From: Cryptomeria japonica
Lineage: Eukaryota; Streptophyta; Pinopsida; Cupressales; Cupressaceae
NCBI RefSeq assembly: GCF_030272615.1
Contig: NC_081408.1
Span: 765,914,330-765,978,329 of the forward strand
DNA length: 64,000 bases
Direction: 5' to 3'
Part shown: positions 21,565-33,530 of the stretch, one piece after another
Layout: every line of letters starts with the position of its first letter
Position numbering within the stretch: position 1 is the stretch's first letter
Notes under the pieces: model-generated
Databases searched by the model: none
What the model was told of the DNA's origin: nothing
Seen by the model: only the letters and a program-made list of their open reading frames with translations
Program-made: the position numbers and the translations under genes

Positions 21565-22410
21565 CATCTTAAACATCATTATTATCATTTTCATATCATT
21601 TATCATCACATCATTTTCATATTATTATCATTTCACATATCATTTTCATATCATTTATCATCACATCATTTTTATATTATTATCATTTCACATATCATTT
21701 TCATTTTATTTCTCATCACATCATTATCATATCATTTACCATCACATCATTTTCATTTAAATCTATCCACATATCATTTATCCTTTTCATTTCATTTATC
21801 ACACAACATTATTATCATTTTTATTTCATTACCATACATCATTATTATCCTTTTCATTTCATTATCAAACATCATTATTATCCTTTTCATTTCATTATCA
21901 TACATCATTATTATCCTTTTCATTTCATTTATCACATCACATCATTTTTATTTTCATATCATCAAACAAATTATTATATTTCATTAATATCTTTTATATC
22001 ATTAAAACACATCATTTTCATTTAAAATATATCATCACATCATTATCATTTTTCATCATTTTACATATCATAAAAAAAAAAGTCATTACATTTTCATAAC
22101 ATCATTTATCATTAAATGCATCATTACCATTTAACATATCATTAATATCATGCATACATAAAGAAATCATTTGCAACATAAAATCAATACATGTGCATTC
22201 ATCCACAATCATACAATATATCATAACCATTTGCATACATATACATCATCATATATAAAGTCATCATCATCACAAAGCATAAAAAAAACATATAAAATCC
22301 ATCACATATCATGCATATCACATCAACAAAATCACATACATCCAATCATCATAAAAACATCGCATATCACCGTCGCCAACAAGGAGATCTCGTCATATAT
22401 ATATATATAT
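21565..22410. repeat. Low-complexity ATCATT/TTCAT-rich tract with a terminal (AT)n run
   Basis: About 850 bases of irregular repeats of TATCATTT, CATCACATC and TTTTCATTTC, ending with ATATATATATATAT at about 22397-22410. Open frames here are composition artefacts. Nothing else is seen up to 22556. Confidence 0.85.
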
Positions 22411-22556
22411 CTCTCATCAAAGAAAATTACATATGAATCAGTGTACAATGATGTCATAACCATGTTGCTTTCGGTGTGGTACTCTTGCTGCATAAGTTGG
22501 TTTATTCTCTTTGAGGGTTTTACCGGTTATGGCTCTTTGATGTGATATATATATCT

Positions 22557-22642
22557 CGACACCTTCTCCTCCTTCGCCCATCTCGGTACTTCCTCCTCAT
22601 CCTCCACCCATCTCAACACCTCTTGCACCTGCATCTCCTCCC
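22557..22642 (-). pseudogene. Element F antisense PMD gene, tail fragment cut off by element B
   Basis: Glycine/methionine-rich coding-like sequence on the minus strand (MGG and EGG repeats), continuous with 29122 onward once element B and one ATACC copy are removed. It corresponds to the low-complexity C-terminus seen in the element D PMD protein. Confidence 0.5.
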
Positions 22643-22647
22643 ATACC

Positions 22648-23434
22648 TGTTAGGATTCCCAAAGATACTAAGAGGGGGGTGAATCAGTATCTTACCGGCT
22701 AGTAAATTACTTGATTTAAAACATGTAAAGCATATCAATACAATGTACCGGTAAACTAGAAATAATGCAATAAATGAGAGTAACAATATCAACATGAAAA
22801 ACACACCATAACACAGTTGTTTAACGAGGAAACCCAATGTGGGAAAAACCTCGGTGGGATTTGCGACCCACAATATTTGCTTACTAGCCAATAAGTGAAT
22901 ATTACTCTTACAATAGGGGCCTGCACATGTAGGAAGGCCAAGTGCCTAGAGCTCACTGCTCAATTACAAAATGGGAAGTCACACTGACTTACAAAATGGA
23001 TTATGTAAATCCAATGTCTTGTACTGCTTCAAAATAGCATCTGTTATGCTAGATCCAATACCGGTTTTAGCTCTGCTTCATACATAAACCCTTAACCTAT
23101 AATTCACATATTAGGTCTGCCTTATTTCACCTATCATATTGTTTTTAAAATGTTCTACAATGATCTCATACATATATGAGTCATTTTAGAACTCGCCATG
23201 TCGTCTTACAATGATTTTACAATTAATTACAAGATATATTATAAACAAAATTCCTGTCGGTCTGGGTGCCAGTATTCTTCCTTTTATTGTCGGTGTTCTA
23301 TATGCCGGTGTAGAGTCTGTTGTTGTCGGTGCTGGTGTATTTGTCTTGCCGGTATCATATGATTGTCAGGTTGCCATGAATGACAAAACCTTCAATCACC
23401 TACAATCTCTCATTGGAGTGTGCATTTGCCAACA
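22648..23434 (-). repeat. Element B 3' LTR
   Basis: 787 bp, near-identical to 28325-29116. Near its 3' end (plus 22662-22693) AAGATACT and AGTATCTT form an 8-bp stem around a G-rich (plus) / C-rich (minus) loop. Confidence 0.95.
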
Positions 23435-23613
23435 ATCTCCCCCTTTGGCATTGATGGCAACACTCATGAAAAAAATCCAAAAAGTGTCATCCAAAAAGAA
23501 TTTGCCAAAATTGTCTTACCCAAAACTATGTGCCAAAAATAATATGTGCTCCCCCTGAGTAGATGAGCCATTTTCTGATTATTTTTCTCATTACCACTAC
23601 TCCCCCTTTGGCA
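23435..23613 (-). other. Element B polypurine tract and two upstream copies
   Basis: On the minus strand TGCCAAAGGGGGAGAT abuts the 3' LTR (23435-23450). CAGGGGGAGC (about 23549-23558) and TGCCAAAGGGGGAGTAG (about 23597-23613) are further copies between ORF2 and the LTR. Confidence 0.75.
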
Positions 23614-23660
23614 TCAATGACAAAGGTTGTCAAAGTGTCAACTGAGTGTGGTTTCCAACT

Positions 23661-26600
23661 TCATCCCTTCAACCGGTTAGTTACAATCTGAAAAAGGTCT
23701 GCCAATACCAGATTCAGGCTCTCAGTGAACCGTTCACTGTCCTTTAATGCAGCCTCTGTCCTCTGAATTGTACTGGTGAGGTGTTGCATTTGTTGTTCTG
23801 GTGTCTTCTGTCCTCGAACTAATGCCTCGGATATCTCTTTTCTCAAGGAGGCGAGGTAGTCCAATTTTGGACTAAGTCTCCATTTCAGTTCTCTTGCCTT
23901 TCCTTTTATTCTTTCCTTCTCTCTTTCCAATTTCTGATGTTCCTCCTCAAAACTTGTTATTTTCTGCTCAAAAACTGATAATGGTTCAAATGAATTAATG
24001 AAATTGTCAGCCAATTTATTTATTTCTTCCTGTACCATACTGATCTTCTTCTCTATATCCACTGTCAAAAAGTTTGTTTTACATGTATCTCTGTACAATA
24101 TTTTAAATTCCTTTAGTGTATTACATAGTGTCGGTAAAAGAGTGTCAAATTATCTCATACACTTCTTTATTTCCTCTTCAAAGAATTTATGTTTTTCTTT
24201 CTCAATTTTCTCTTTGAATGCTTCCTCATTTATTTGTTCAACTGTCACAATGTTGTTAGTAATATACTTAGACAATGTGTCAAGTTGATTTAAAGAATCT
24301 TTATTATCCACATTACACTTGGGTGCTATCATTTTCAAAATTGGGATTGTATCGTCAATATCTTTGTATGCTTGTGCACTGCACTCTATTATTTTCTTGA
24401 TTGAATCCTGTCGCATTTGTTGGTCTGAATTCTGCCATGGAAGAACCAACAATCTGTATTCTGCCGGTGTGAGTAACTTCTTTGCTTGTAGTGACCTCAG
24501 TTTATGTTTGCATTTCTCTAAGAAAAGGCTTAGTTTTCTCAGCTGTTGCCGGTGGCACTGTCTCTGCATGAACCAGTTCCTGTGAGGGAGCCTGTTGCTC
24601 TGCCTGTTTCTCAGTGTTGTCCACTGCTGGTTTTTCTTCTGTTCTGCCTATTTTTGGTGGCTTAGCTGCCACATCTAATTTCCCAGTTGATTTCTTATCT
24701 ACCACAATATTGACTTTCTGAGTGTCAATGTTCATTGTATATAACACCTCAGAATCCGGATTTGTATCCTCATGTGGTCTGTCCATACTCTCAGTAGCTG
24801 GTTGATTGTCAGTAGTAACTACAGGCAGTGGGGATAAGTTGTCTGTTATTTTTATACTGGGTGGTCCACCAACCTTACCTTTTCCCTTATCCTTATGATA
24901 TACCTTGATGGGTTTAGGGCTTCAATACTCAACCTGCTTCTCCTTTTCTACAAAGAATATATCCCATGCATTAGCTGTCTCTTCTATTACTTCATTCACT
25001 CTACCTACCATCAGTGCTACATATCGGTGAGTAGTTGAAAATACTGACCAGTTAGCCTCAGAGATCAATTGATCTATCTCTTCAGGTAAGTTGACAGGAT
25101 GTACAACAAGTAGTTTTTCAATCTTTATTTTCTTATCAAGCTCAACAATAGCTAGCCTTCTAGCGTCTAGTCTTTTATACAGATCTGTCAGTATTTCATC
25201 AACCTCATATCAAAAATTTCTTGTAAATATCTAAGTGTAAGATTACACTGTTCTCTACTTTCTCCTTGTCATTAGCCGATAGTGTGTCATATAATTTGTT
25301 AATGTTTTTCAACTTTCCATCCTCTGTTATTTCATTGAGAAGTTTATTAATGGGAGCAATAGTTTGTTGAGTCTTCTTCTTAGGGGTCATCTTCTTCTTT
25401 GGAGTTAATTTCTTAGCTGGGGGCCTTACTGCCTATTGTTTCTGTCTTGTTCTTTTAGGAGAAGGTGAAGATACCGGTGAAGATTTTCTTTTCCTCTCAA
25501 CTCTTTTGAATTCAGCTGGTATGTCGCTTTCTGAAGAAGTTCCAACCAGTGAAAGGTGAGTTTCTGGTTGAAGTGCTTCTAACTCATCTTCAGTAATACC
25601 AGTTTGTTATAGTACAACTTCCTTAATAGCTTTTTCTTGTCTGGTTCCTTTTCTAATAGTTGCCTCAACCTTCTTAACATTTTTCTTGGATTGAATTTGT
25701 TTTTCTATAGTTTCAACACTACCAAATACTTTTTCTTTAGGTTCCTTAGGTGCTTCCAGGAGGGCTTTTGCATAAGTTTCTATTATGTTGTCATCAGTTT
25801 CATATCCCATTTCAGTAACCCAGATTGTTCTAGGGATAACTACCTCCATCCAAACTTCATCCTTCTTTATTACAAAACAGATTTCATCCTTATATTTGTC
25901 CACAATTGCTTGTGACAATCTAACTCTAGTCTTCATTCGGGCCTTCAATGCTTGAAAATACTCATTTATGTTCTTTTCCCTGTTCTCTCCCATGTTGTTC
26001 AGTAAATCTAACAATTGTTTGCCTACCGGTATATCAAAACCAAAATTTCTAATACCAATACCGGGTACTTGTTTGGTTATGTGCAACATTAGACAAACAA
26101 GTAGGTTTCCAAATCTGAATGTTCCCTTTTTGTCTTTCTTTATCTTTCCCAAATTATCAATTAGTTCATCCTTAAGCCATTCACACACATCTATTCTTGC
26201 ATTATCTTTTACCATATCATAGGCACTTTTAATGCATAGGCTAGAGACTGAGTTTAACCTATTTGCATGTGTAGTTTTGTAGCCTAAGATCATACTGATG
26301 AATTTGACATTGATATCTGTTACATCATTTACCCTTAAGGATCTCTTATCAGATGTTGCATCGGTTAGGTTTATCACTAGGTCATTTGAGACCTTCTTTG
26401 TTTTATTAGGTTTGTTACCAGTGGAGGGTAACCCTGTCACAGTCTTTACTGCTTCTTTTGTGATTTTGTGAACTGAATCCAACCAGAAGAATGCACCATG
26501 TACCCTGCTTAATACTATCCTTATAACATCCTTGGGGAAATTCGAGATACTGAGAATTTCAGTGAAACCTAGGGTTTCTACTATCTTATGTTCAGGTTTG

Positions 26601-26857
26601 ATATTTCTAGATTCATCACAAATTATAGATTTATACATGTTTTTGATTTCCTCATCACCTAATTCCTCTATATGACAATTTATATACATTCTAGGGTCTT
26701 CAGCATAAACTACTCCCTTAGGGATTTTAGAGAATGCACCAATGTTATCATCTTTCTTAGCAATTTTGGGAACTAACTGGAATATGGGTCTAGGGCATTT
26801 GATAACCTCAACAACAATAGGGTTTGCAATGAATTCAGGAGTAGATGAAGAAGCCAT
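23661..26857 (-). pseudogene. Element B ORF2, conserved non-enzymatic protein, frameshifted
   Basis: It starts MASSSTPEFIAN at 26857. The first 416 codons are open to a stop at 25607 and the frame continues to about 25205; at least two frameshifts lead through frames at 24786 and 24569 to a final stop at 23661, roughly 1,065 codons in all. The N-terminal domain aligns with element C ORF2 along its length: IPKGVVYAEDPRMYINCHIEELG, RVHGAFFWLD, KITKEAVKTVTGLP, NDVTDINVKF and FGNLLVCLM have clear counterparts. A Lys/Pro/Thr/Glu-rich middle follows, then a coiled-coil C-terminus (residues from about 830). No catalytic motif. KITKEAVKTVTGLP resembles the PMD hallmark helix. Function unknown. Confidence 0.75.
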
Positions 26858-27201
26858 GGTTATAAATACCTTTATCTGCCTTAAGGAATGATTGCTTGAT
26901 GAATTGCTTCACTTCTTCGCTTGGGATACCTTCGCTCAGGAATTTTTGCGCTCTCAAATATTTGAATGCTTGATGAAATGAAAATGGAGCCAAAATACTT
27001 GTTTTATAATGTTATTTTCTTCACCTACCACATTTAATGCTTGCTGGTTAAGTAATGACTTAACTTATCTGCCGGTATAGAAGTAATTTCAACTTCTTAC
27101 CATCAACCGAGGGATAATAGCATGTTTTCCATTTAGTTGCTAAACCCTCAAAGGAATTTTCTTCAATTAGATGAAGAGTCTCCTGCCGGTGGAGTGTTAC
27201 T
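26858..27201 (-). other. Element B spacer between ORF1 and ORF2
   Basis: No gene; 344 bases of AT-rich DNA. Element C has a comparable gap (34824-35407), so both may express ORF2 from a separate start or a spliced message. Confidence 0.5.
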
Positions 27202-28253
27202 CTATTTTGCAGGTGGAGGAGTATTCCTATCAACATTTAGATCTGACTTTCTAATCCATTGTTTTGAGAATTCTTGCTTTACCTCTTCAACCTTTTCTTT
27301 ACCCTTCAAACTAGCACCATTATTATTTGCTGGTGATGCCTTACTTCTGCAGAATTTTGCAATATGTCCAATCTTGTTACAAGCATAATAGGTCACATTG
27401 TTTTTCTGAATAGCTTTCCTATATCCTATGCCGGTTTGTGTTCTACATTGATTAGATAAGTGTCCAAATCTTCCACAAACATAACATCTTACATTCATTC
27501 TACAATTATCTAAATTATGACCAATTTTGTTGCATTTGGAACATTGACCAGTGGGTGTATTGGTGTTCTGATAATTTCTAGATCTACATTGATTTTCTCT
27601 ATGACCATACTTGTTACAGTTAAAGCATTTGGTTGTCTTTCCGGTATGCTATGATCATGTGTGTTTGCAGTACCGGAGCTTTCACCAACTTCAAAGCCAA
27701 GGCCATTTGTATCACCATTAGGTTTCTGGTTCTTCAGCATGTCACCAAGTTCTTCTGAGCTTTTCTTGAATTTCTCCTTGTGTTGATTTGCAGTAGCTAG
27801 TTCTCTTTCCAAGATACCTTTCTGTCTCATGAGTTCATTTGAGTCATTTTGTGTATGCATCAGATTTGTCTTCAACATATCATTTTCATAACTAAGTCTT
27901 GTGTTTTCATTTGCAACATCATTCAGTCTTCTAGTCAAGTCTTCTTCATTTTTCTTTCTATCTTCAATTTCTTTGCAAAATCTCATAGTCATATCTTGCA
28001 TCTCATTCTTTGTTGTAATGTTCTCTTGTTTTAGCTTGTTCACGAGATCACTAAGAGTTTTCTTTTCATCATTCTCATTTTGCATCTTTTCACAAAGTTC
28101 TCTTCTCTTATTTCTTGCAATAGTAAGATTTTCTTGAAGTGCTTGAATAATATCCTGTGCAGTCTTTAGATCATCTTCAAGTTTGATATTTTTCAACTTT
28201 TCTGCATCATAGTTTGAAAGAGTTGTTTCTAATTGCTTCATCAAGTTTTCCAT
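27202..28253 (-). pseudogene. Element B ORF1, Gag-like coiled coil with CCHC zinc knuckles
   Basis: It begins MENLMKQLETT at the ATG at 28253, 70 bases inside the 5' LTR, just past the primer site. About 200 residues of heptad-rich coiled coil are followed by a frameshift near 27650 and then zinc knuckles in the second frame: CFNCNKYGHRENQC, CSKCNKIGHNLDNC and CYVCGRFGHLSNQC are complete; a fourth (ACNKIGHIAKFC) has Tyr for its first Cys. The frame ends at 27202. Coiled coil plus knuckles suggests an RNA-binding, multimerising Gag substitute. Element C ORF1 has the same plan. Confidence 0.75.
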
Positions 28254-28310
28254 CTCTACTGGTGTCAAGATCTTCCTCAAGCTGTTAGGCTTCTGAAAAT
28301 AGAGGACCAG

Positions 28311-28322
28311 GCTCTGATACCA
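28311..28322 (-). other. Element B primer-binding site (initiator Met tRNA)
   Basis: Minus-strand TGGTATCAGAGC lies two bases inside the 5' LTR, the standard plant copia-type primer site. Confidence 0.9.
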
Positions 28323-28324
28323 AT

Positions 28325-29116
28325 TGTTAGGATTCCCAAAGATACTGAGAGGGGGGGGGGGGTGAATCAATATCTTACCGATTAGTAAATTTACTTGATT
28401 TAAAACATGTAAAGCATATCAATACAATGTACCGGTAAACCAAAAACAATGAAATAAATGAGAGTAACAACATCAACATGAAAAGCACACCATAACACAG
28501 TTGTTTAATGAGGAAACCCGGTGTGGGAAAAACCTCAGTGGGATTTGTGACCCACAATATTCGCTTACTGGCCAATAAGTGAATATTACTCTTACAATAG
28601 GGGCTTGCACATGTAGGAACGCCAAGTGCCTAGAGCTCACTGCTCAATTACAAAATGGGAAGTCACATTGACTTACAAAATGGATTATGTAAATCCAATG
28701 TCTTGTACTGCTTCAAAATAGCATCTGTTATGCCAGATCCAATACCGGTTTTAGCTTTGCTTCATACATAAACCCTTAACCTATAATTCACATATTAGGT
28801 CTGCCTTATTTCACCTATCATATTGTTTTTAAAATGTTCTACAATGATGTCATACATATATGAGTCATTTTACAACTTGCCATGTCGTCTTACAATGATT
28901 TTACAATTAATTACAAGATATATTATAAACAATTCCTGTCGGCCTGGGTGTCGGTATTCTTCCTTTTACTGTCGGTGTTCTATATGCCAGTGTAGAGTCT
29001 GTTGTTGCCCATGCCGGTGTATTTATCTTGCCAGTATCATATGATTGTCAGGTTGCCATCAATGACAAAACCTTCAATCACCTACAATTTCTCATTGGAG
29101 TGTGCATTTGCCAACA
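28325..29116 (-). repeat. Element B 5' LTR
   Basis: 792 bp, paired with 22648-23434. It has a longer G run (plus, about 28351-28362), and the terminal hairpin here carries one mismatch. ATACC follows at 29117. Confidence 0.95.
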
Positions 29117-29121
29117 ATACC

Positions 29122-31275
29122 TACACTTGCATTCCCACCCATATCTACACCTGCTCCTCCCTCAACCTCCAATCTCCCCCTACTATTGTGGGTACCTATC
29201 TAGGTGGCGCTTGTAAGTGTCACATTGGGAGACCCCCTCTACCCCTCATAAAAACCCTACCTCCTCCACCATTTCCTCAATCTCCACCACCACCTCCCTC
29301 ATCTCCAACTCATCCACCACCTCCCCCACCCCCATCTAATCTCTCTCATCCCCTGTCTCGGTGGCCCGGTTCTCCTCAAAAGGTGGAACTAGCTCTACAT
29401 GATCTAAAATGTGTAGAATGGGATGCATTGCCAAGTACTGTGCGTACTCATCTGTGACCCTTGCATCTGCCACATCTTCTCTACATGGCCATGGCCTCGG
29501 CTACAAACTCCAAAAATCTGCCAAAGCCTGATCATATGACAACACAGGATCCCACTGGTATATCTCATGCACAAATCAAGCATACTCTCTTGTACCCTGA
29601 GGCATACCCTGCATCCAACCAAATTGTCTCATCACATGGCTTGGCAGATGTCTCTCGATGATGTAGGATGTGCGACCGATCAAAAACCAAGCACAATATA
29701 CATATGGCATCACCTCTGCATCATCCTCCCATGGCTCACAATCTAAGTATTGGCACCAAACCACTGTATCTAGATCATCTAAGGCATGTATCCAATACTC
29801 TATCTTCCCCAACTGGGGTTGTGTCATCATCCCTCCATACATATACATATAGGGCTGATCAATGGCCCTGAATCTCATACACACTAGTTGTGTGACAGGC
29901 CAGTAATACCAACTCCTAATGAAGTGATACCATGGTAGACCACATCATGCAAATCGTTGTACAAATGCACCAAGATACATGGACCCCACACATATCGGGT
30001 GCCCTCGCTGGCCATCCGCTCAATAACTCATCCCAAACTGAAAGCCAACCCATGAGATCTCTGATCGAGGCAAAACAGTCCTTTAAAAACCTTGATAAAA
30101 TCGCAGGCAGTGGCTCATGTAAATATGCAATTTCCTCCCAGGGTACGAACCTATCATATACCTCCAGCTCTGGTAGGGGAAGATTCATAGTGACGCTGCC
30201 TCCCCAAATGCCCTATCATATGTCACTTACTTTCCAGTTATAGGAATGTGTAGGATCTTCCAGATGTCCTCCAAGGTCACTATCATCTCTCCCATCGGTA
30301 GATGGAAGGAATAGGTCTCACTATGCCATCGTTTGACCAATGCAGTCAACAATCCACAATTTGTCTGAATTATGGGTAAGTGCATCATATCAAACAATTC
30401 TATCAAGCACACACAATAAATCTCAAGATCCGCCAGGTGATCATGTAGACGTTGAGTGATAGGATGCCTCTCTCGCGCCTATAGTACATGAAAGTCCTCC
30501 TACAACATAATCAAAACAACAATGTCAACCTCTTTGCTATGCATAATCTACTACTACCTAGACTTCATCAGGTACTTTGTTCTCAAATATCTCAAGTTTC
30601 ACGAGTATTTCGACTCACCTACGCCTAGACTACAACAGGCATTTATATCAATTGCCTAGTCTCAACAAGTACACTGGGTCTTGAATGAATGCAACAACCA
30701 AGCCTAAAAAATAAATTGACATCAATTATCATCATCTAAAAAACCAACTGGGGCAATTGACAACTGTGACAAAAGTGTTTTAACACTTACAAGAGCGCTA
30801 TAAGAACCCAAAAGCACTAAATAATCTACACACAAGCACTAAAATGAGACAAAAGTAGTCAAACACTTGTACAAAAGCGCTCAAACACCTATACAAAAGT
30901 GCTACAATCAACCGATAAGGCTACACTGTGCAACACAATAACTAAAACTTACCATCCACCATGAAAACACAAACGTGTCAAACCTTCAAAACTCAACAGT
31001 GCTAAAACTACCTTACAGAAGCGCTATCTTAACAATAGCGCCATAATTACCCGACAGTAGTGCCATTGTGGCACCAAAGTGCTACTTTGTGTGATAAAAG
31101 CGCTAAAACGGGGTTTTAGCACCTTTGTCGTCCAAAATCTTTGCCTAGCTAAAAACCGTAATAAATGAACTCACAGGGCAAAAGTTGAAACGAGACTTAC
31201 CGTGGGTCCATAGTCCATTGGTCGTTGGTACCTTTGGATGCACTCAAATCAGTGATGTATGATTGGAAACACCAT
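29122..31275 (-). pseudogene. Element F antisense PMD gene (plant mobile domain), intron conserved, frame broken
   Basis: Exon 1 runs from an ATG at 31275 to 31201 and ends QRPMDYGPT before a GTAAGT donor. The intron is 30500-31200 (TTGTAG acceptor). Exon 2 starts at 30499 with ED....ARERHPITQRL, matching the D protein EY....SRERFPSTQRL at the same phase-0 junction. Clear PMD blocks follow: GLLTALVKRWHSET, FHLPMGEMIVTLED, ILHIPITG, then frameshifted blocks at 30188-29916 and 29884-29576 (DLDTVVWCQYLDCEPWEDDA, FLIGRTSYIIERHL). The Gly-rich tail below 29400 is interrupted by element B at 29117. Stops in exon 1 and just after the intron and several frameshifts make it non-functional. PMD proteins are known from host genes (MAIN family) and from gypsy elements. 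Confidence 0.8.
30500..31200 (-). other. Intron of the F PMD gene with interspersed AGCGCT-type motif array
   Basis: Minus-strand GTAAGT (31200) to TTGTAG (30500). Between about 30766 and 31125 some 14 copies of AAAAGCGCT, AAAAGTGCT or AAGCACTA (plus strand) occur at irregular 15-40 base spacing. No coding sequence is seen. Confidence 0.7.
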
Positions 31276-31367
31276 CTTCTCTACAACAATATGCTCCAAA
31301 TGGGTCGCAATCAGAGCTCTAGATCACTATGGAGGAGTGTGTAAATGAGATCAATTTACCCCTTCTC

Positions 31368-31391
31368 GCCCTAATATACCCTCCCTAGCCC
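31368..31391 (-). promoter_or_regulatory. Putative promoter of the F PMD gene
   Basis: The minus strand reads GGGCTAGGGAGGGTATATTA, about 100 bases before the exon 1 ATG. Element D has GGGCTAGGGTAGGCTATAAG at the same place, so a TATA region is conserved between two diverged elements. Confidence 0.5.
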
Positions 31392-31399
31392 TACCCCTG

Positions 31400-32304
31400 C
31401 TTCACCTTGCTCACTATTTACTCCCTATTTTAATTAAATAAAATATTTAATTAAAAAGCCCATTTATCCTCACCCACTTACCAAACTCACTTGCTCATTA
31501 ACGTCCTTCTAGATTCTTCTTAGCCCTTCTAAATTAGCCTAATCTTAACTTAACATCCAACCCATCATTTGACACATGAATGACTCTTATAGAGTTTTAA
31601 ATGCATTACTTCTTCCACACACTAACCCACATGGGTCTTGACCCTCTAGTCAAGGCTTAACCATGGGTAAACTTTGCACAAAAGTTTACCCATTGGATAA
31701 AAGCTTTACCCTTGGATAAAAGCTTTATCCTATAACCCCAGCCACATGAGGTTACCCTCATGTCCCCTCAGGCATTAAATGCTCCTTCCCTCTCCTCTCA
31801 AGCCATCTCATGTTGACAATTGTCATAATGAGATTGTGTTGAAAACCATCACATGGATCATGAATCATGCAATCTTATCCATCCACAAACTAGACCAATC
31901 TTGACCCTCCAATCCACTATTTTCCCTATAAATAGAGCCTCATTCCTCAAGCAAAGGAAGAAGCAATAGAGCATTGTTACTATACTGGCATTAACATAGA
32001 CACTTAATCTTTTCTCATAGAAAAACTAGTTAAGCATTTGCATAGCATTAGTGTTTTATTTTCAACCATTTCAATCCTCCATTTGGCATCCATGGCTTCA
32101 TGCTAGGGCTGAGATCTACACACACATTTGGATCTTGGAAAGGAGAAGAACAAAGGAGGAACAACAAAGATTGTCATGGGAGAATCTTAGGGAGTCTCTT
32201 CTCCCTTCTTTTCATTGTATTAAGCTTCTTTTGTATGGTTTTTAGAACTGTTGTGTTTATTTGGTTTTTGGTTGAGAGTAACAACACTAACTCTTTGGTT
32301 CTTT
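31400..32304 (+). repeat. Probable LTR of old element F, interrupted by element C
   Basis: It lies where element D has its 3' LTR relative to the PMD gene. It has an AT palindrome (AATTAAATAAAATATTTAATT, about 31430-31450) like those in the D LTR, and a plus-strand CCCTATAAATAGAGCC TATA box at about 31924. LTR ends are not resolved. Short frames at 32051-32369 are not convincing genes. Confidence 0.4.
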
Positions 32305-33468
32305 TGTTACTACTTATCAAATTACCATTAGTTTCATATCCAAAGTCATACTATATTCTAGTCGGTTAGTATTACCGAATCATGCAGTCGGTACACACAG
32401 AGAAGTCAGTATGAACAGTCTAGTCGGTTATAGAAGAAAGCAGTCACAGAACACAGTATTCACCAAGCTGTTTATCGAGTAAAGTTTCAAGGCTACTGAG
32501 TGGTAAAGTTAACTCACCGAGTTGATATTCATCAAGTGAAACGTTTTACCAGATACATTGAACCTGGACATGCACATGAAAACGTGTTACAAGATCGAGG
32601 CACATCTAACCGTTTTTGCATTGGAAATTGCATTAGGAGATTGTGTATGATTACAAGGTCAATCTAACCAATGAGATATTTTGTTTAGTCATTCATTCGA
32701 AGAATCTTTTTGTAAGATCGAAGCAATGAATTAAATCACTGCTGTAAGAGATCTATTTATACAACATGATTCTAGGGTTAGAAAAAGGGAATGTGTGTGT
32801 GTATGCATGAAGGAAGACTGTTACAGAGACACAGAGAGGTCACCGAGAAGGTTATCAGTGAACAGTCGAAGAATAGAGTAAACAGAAGGGTTTACCGATT
32901 TTCATTATGGGTTACCGAGGTATGCTACAAGCTAGGTAATCTTATTCAGAGCACATAGAATCTGCTTTAGCATTTCAGATGTAAAGTTGCAGATATTTGT
33001 AATGATTTTATTGTAAAATTTGAAGTTGTAAGAGAAACCTTTAACAGGGTAAAAGACTCTAACCAAGTCTATAAATTGTAAATCCTTTAACCAGGTGCAA
33101 CATTTATATAGTGTTGTAAAATCCTTTAGTAAGGTAGATCTAACTGATCTTGATACTCTTAACAGGGTAAGCTATTAGAAATAGCTAAATGTAGCTCTAA
33201 CTGAGCATTCTTTATTATAGCAGTAGTGAAGTTGTGGGTGCCATCTGCACCGCAGTTTTTCTCTCTAACCAAGAGTTTCTGCGTGACCAAAATATATGTG
33301 TTATGGAGTGAATCATGTATGATTGTTATCTGTTGATTTTAGTTTTATTTTATGTTACTGCACTATTCTGTTTATGCATAATAGTAAGGTTATTATCAAA
33401 GAAAAGTTTTGGAGTACTGATTCACCCCTCCCCTCTCAGTACATCAGCTTTCCATATTGGGCCTAACA
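32305..33468 (+). repeat. Element C 5' LTR
   Basis: 1,164 bp, TGTTACTACTTATC...GGGCCTAACA. Compared with the 3' copy it has several substitutions and an extra block near 32520. The 3' end holds the GTACT/AGTAC hairpin with a C-rich loop (33414-33442). Confidence 0.95.
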
Positions 33469-33470
33469 AT

Positions 33471-33482
33471 TGGTATCAGAGC
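33471..33482 (+). other. Element C primer-binding site (initiator Met tRNA)
   Basis: TGGTATCAGAGC, two bases after the 5' LTR end. Confidence 0.92.
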
Positions 33483-33530
33483 TTGAATCTTGGAAAAGGG
33501 TTTAACTACCTAAAGAGAAAGATCTTAGCA

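Larger units (their letters stand above)
22648..29116 (-). mobile_element. Element B: pol-less LTR retrotransposon with CCHC ORF1 and conserved ORF2
   Basis: LTRs at 22648-23434 and 28325-29116 (minus: TGTTGGCAAATGC...ATCCTAACA) are flanked by ATACC at 22643-22647 and 29117-29121. The initiator-Met-type primer site is at 28311-28322 and polypurine tracts are at 23435-23613. ORF1 (28253-27202) is a coiled coil plus zinc knuckles; ORF2 (26857-23661) is large and conserved with element C. There is no protease, integrase, RT or RNase H. The primer site, repeated GGGGGAG tracts and C-rich LTR end resemble copia/Sirevirus elements, so it may borrow copia machinery; that is inference. Confidence 0.9.

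Noticed and set aside
21547-21987. 146-codon His/Ile/Phe-rich frame
   Set aside because: It is translated ATCATT-type low-complexity DNA.
29002-29457. Proline-rich plus-strand open frame
   Set aside because: It is the complement of the glycine-rich tail of the broken F PMD gene and part of the element B LTR.
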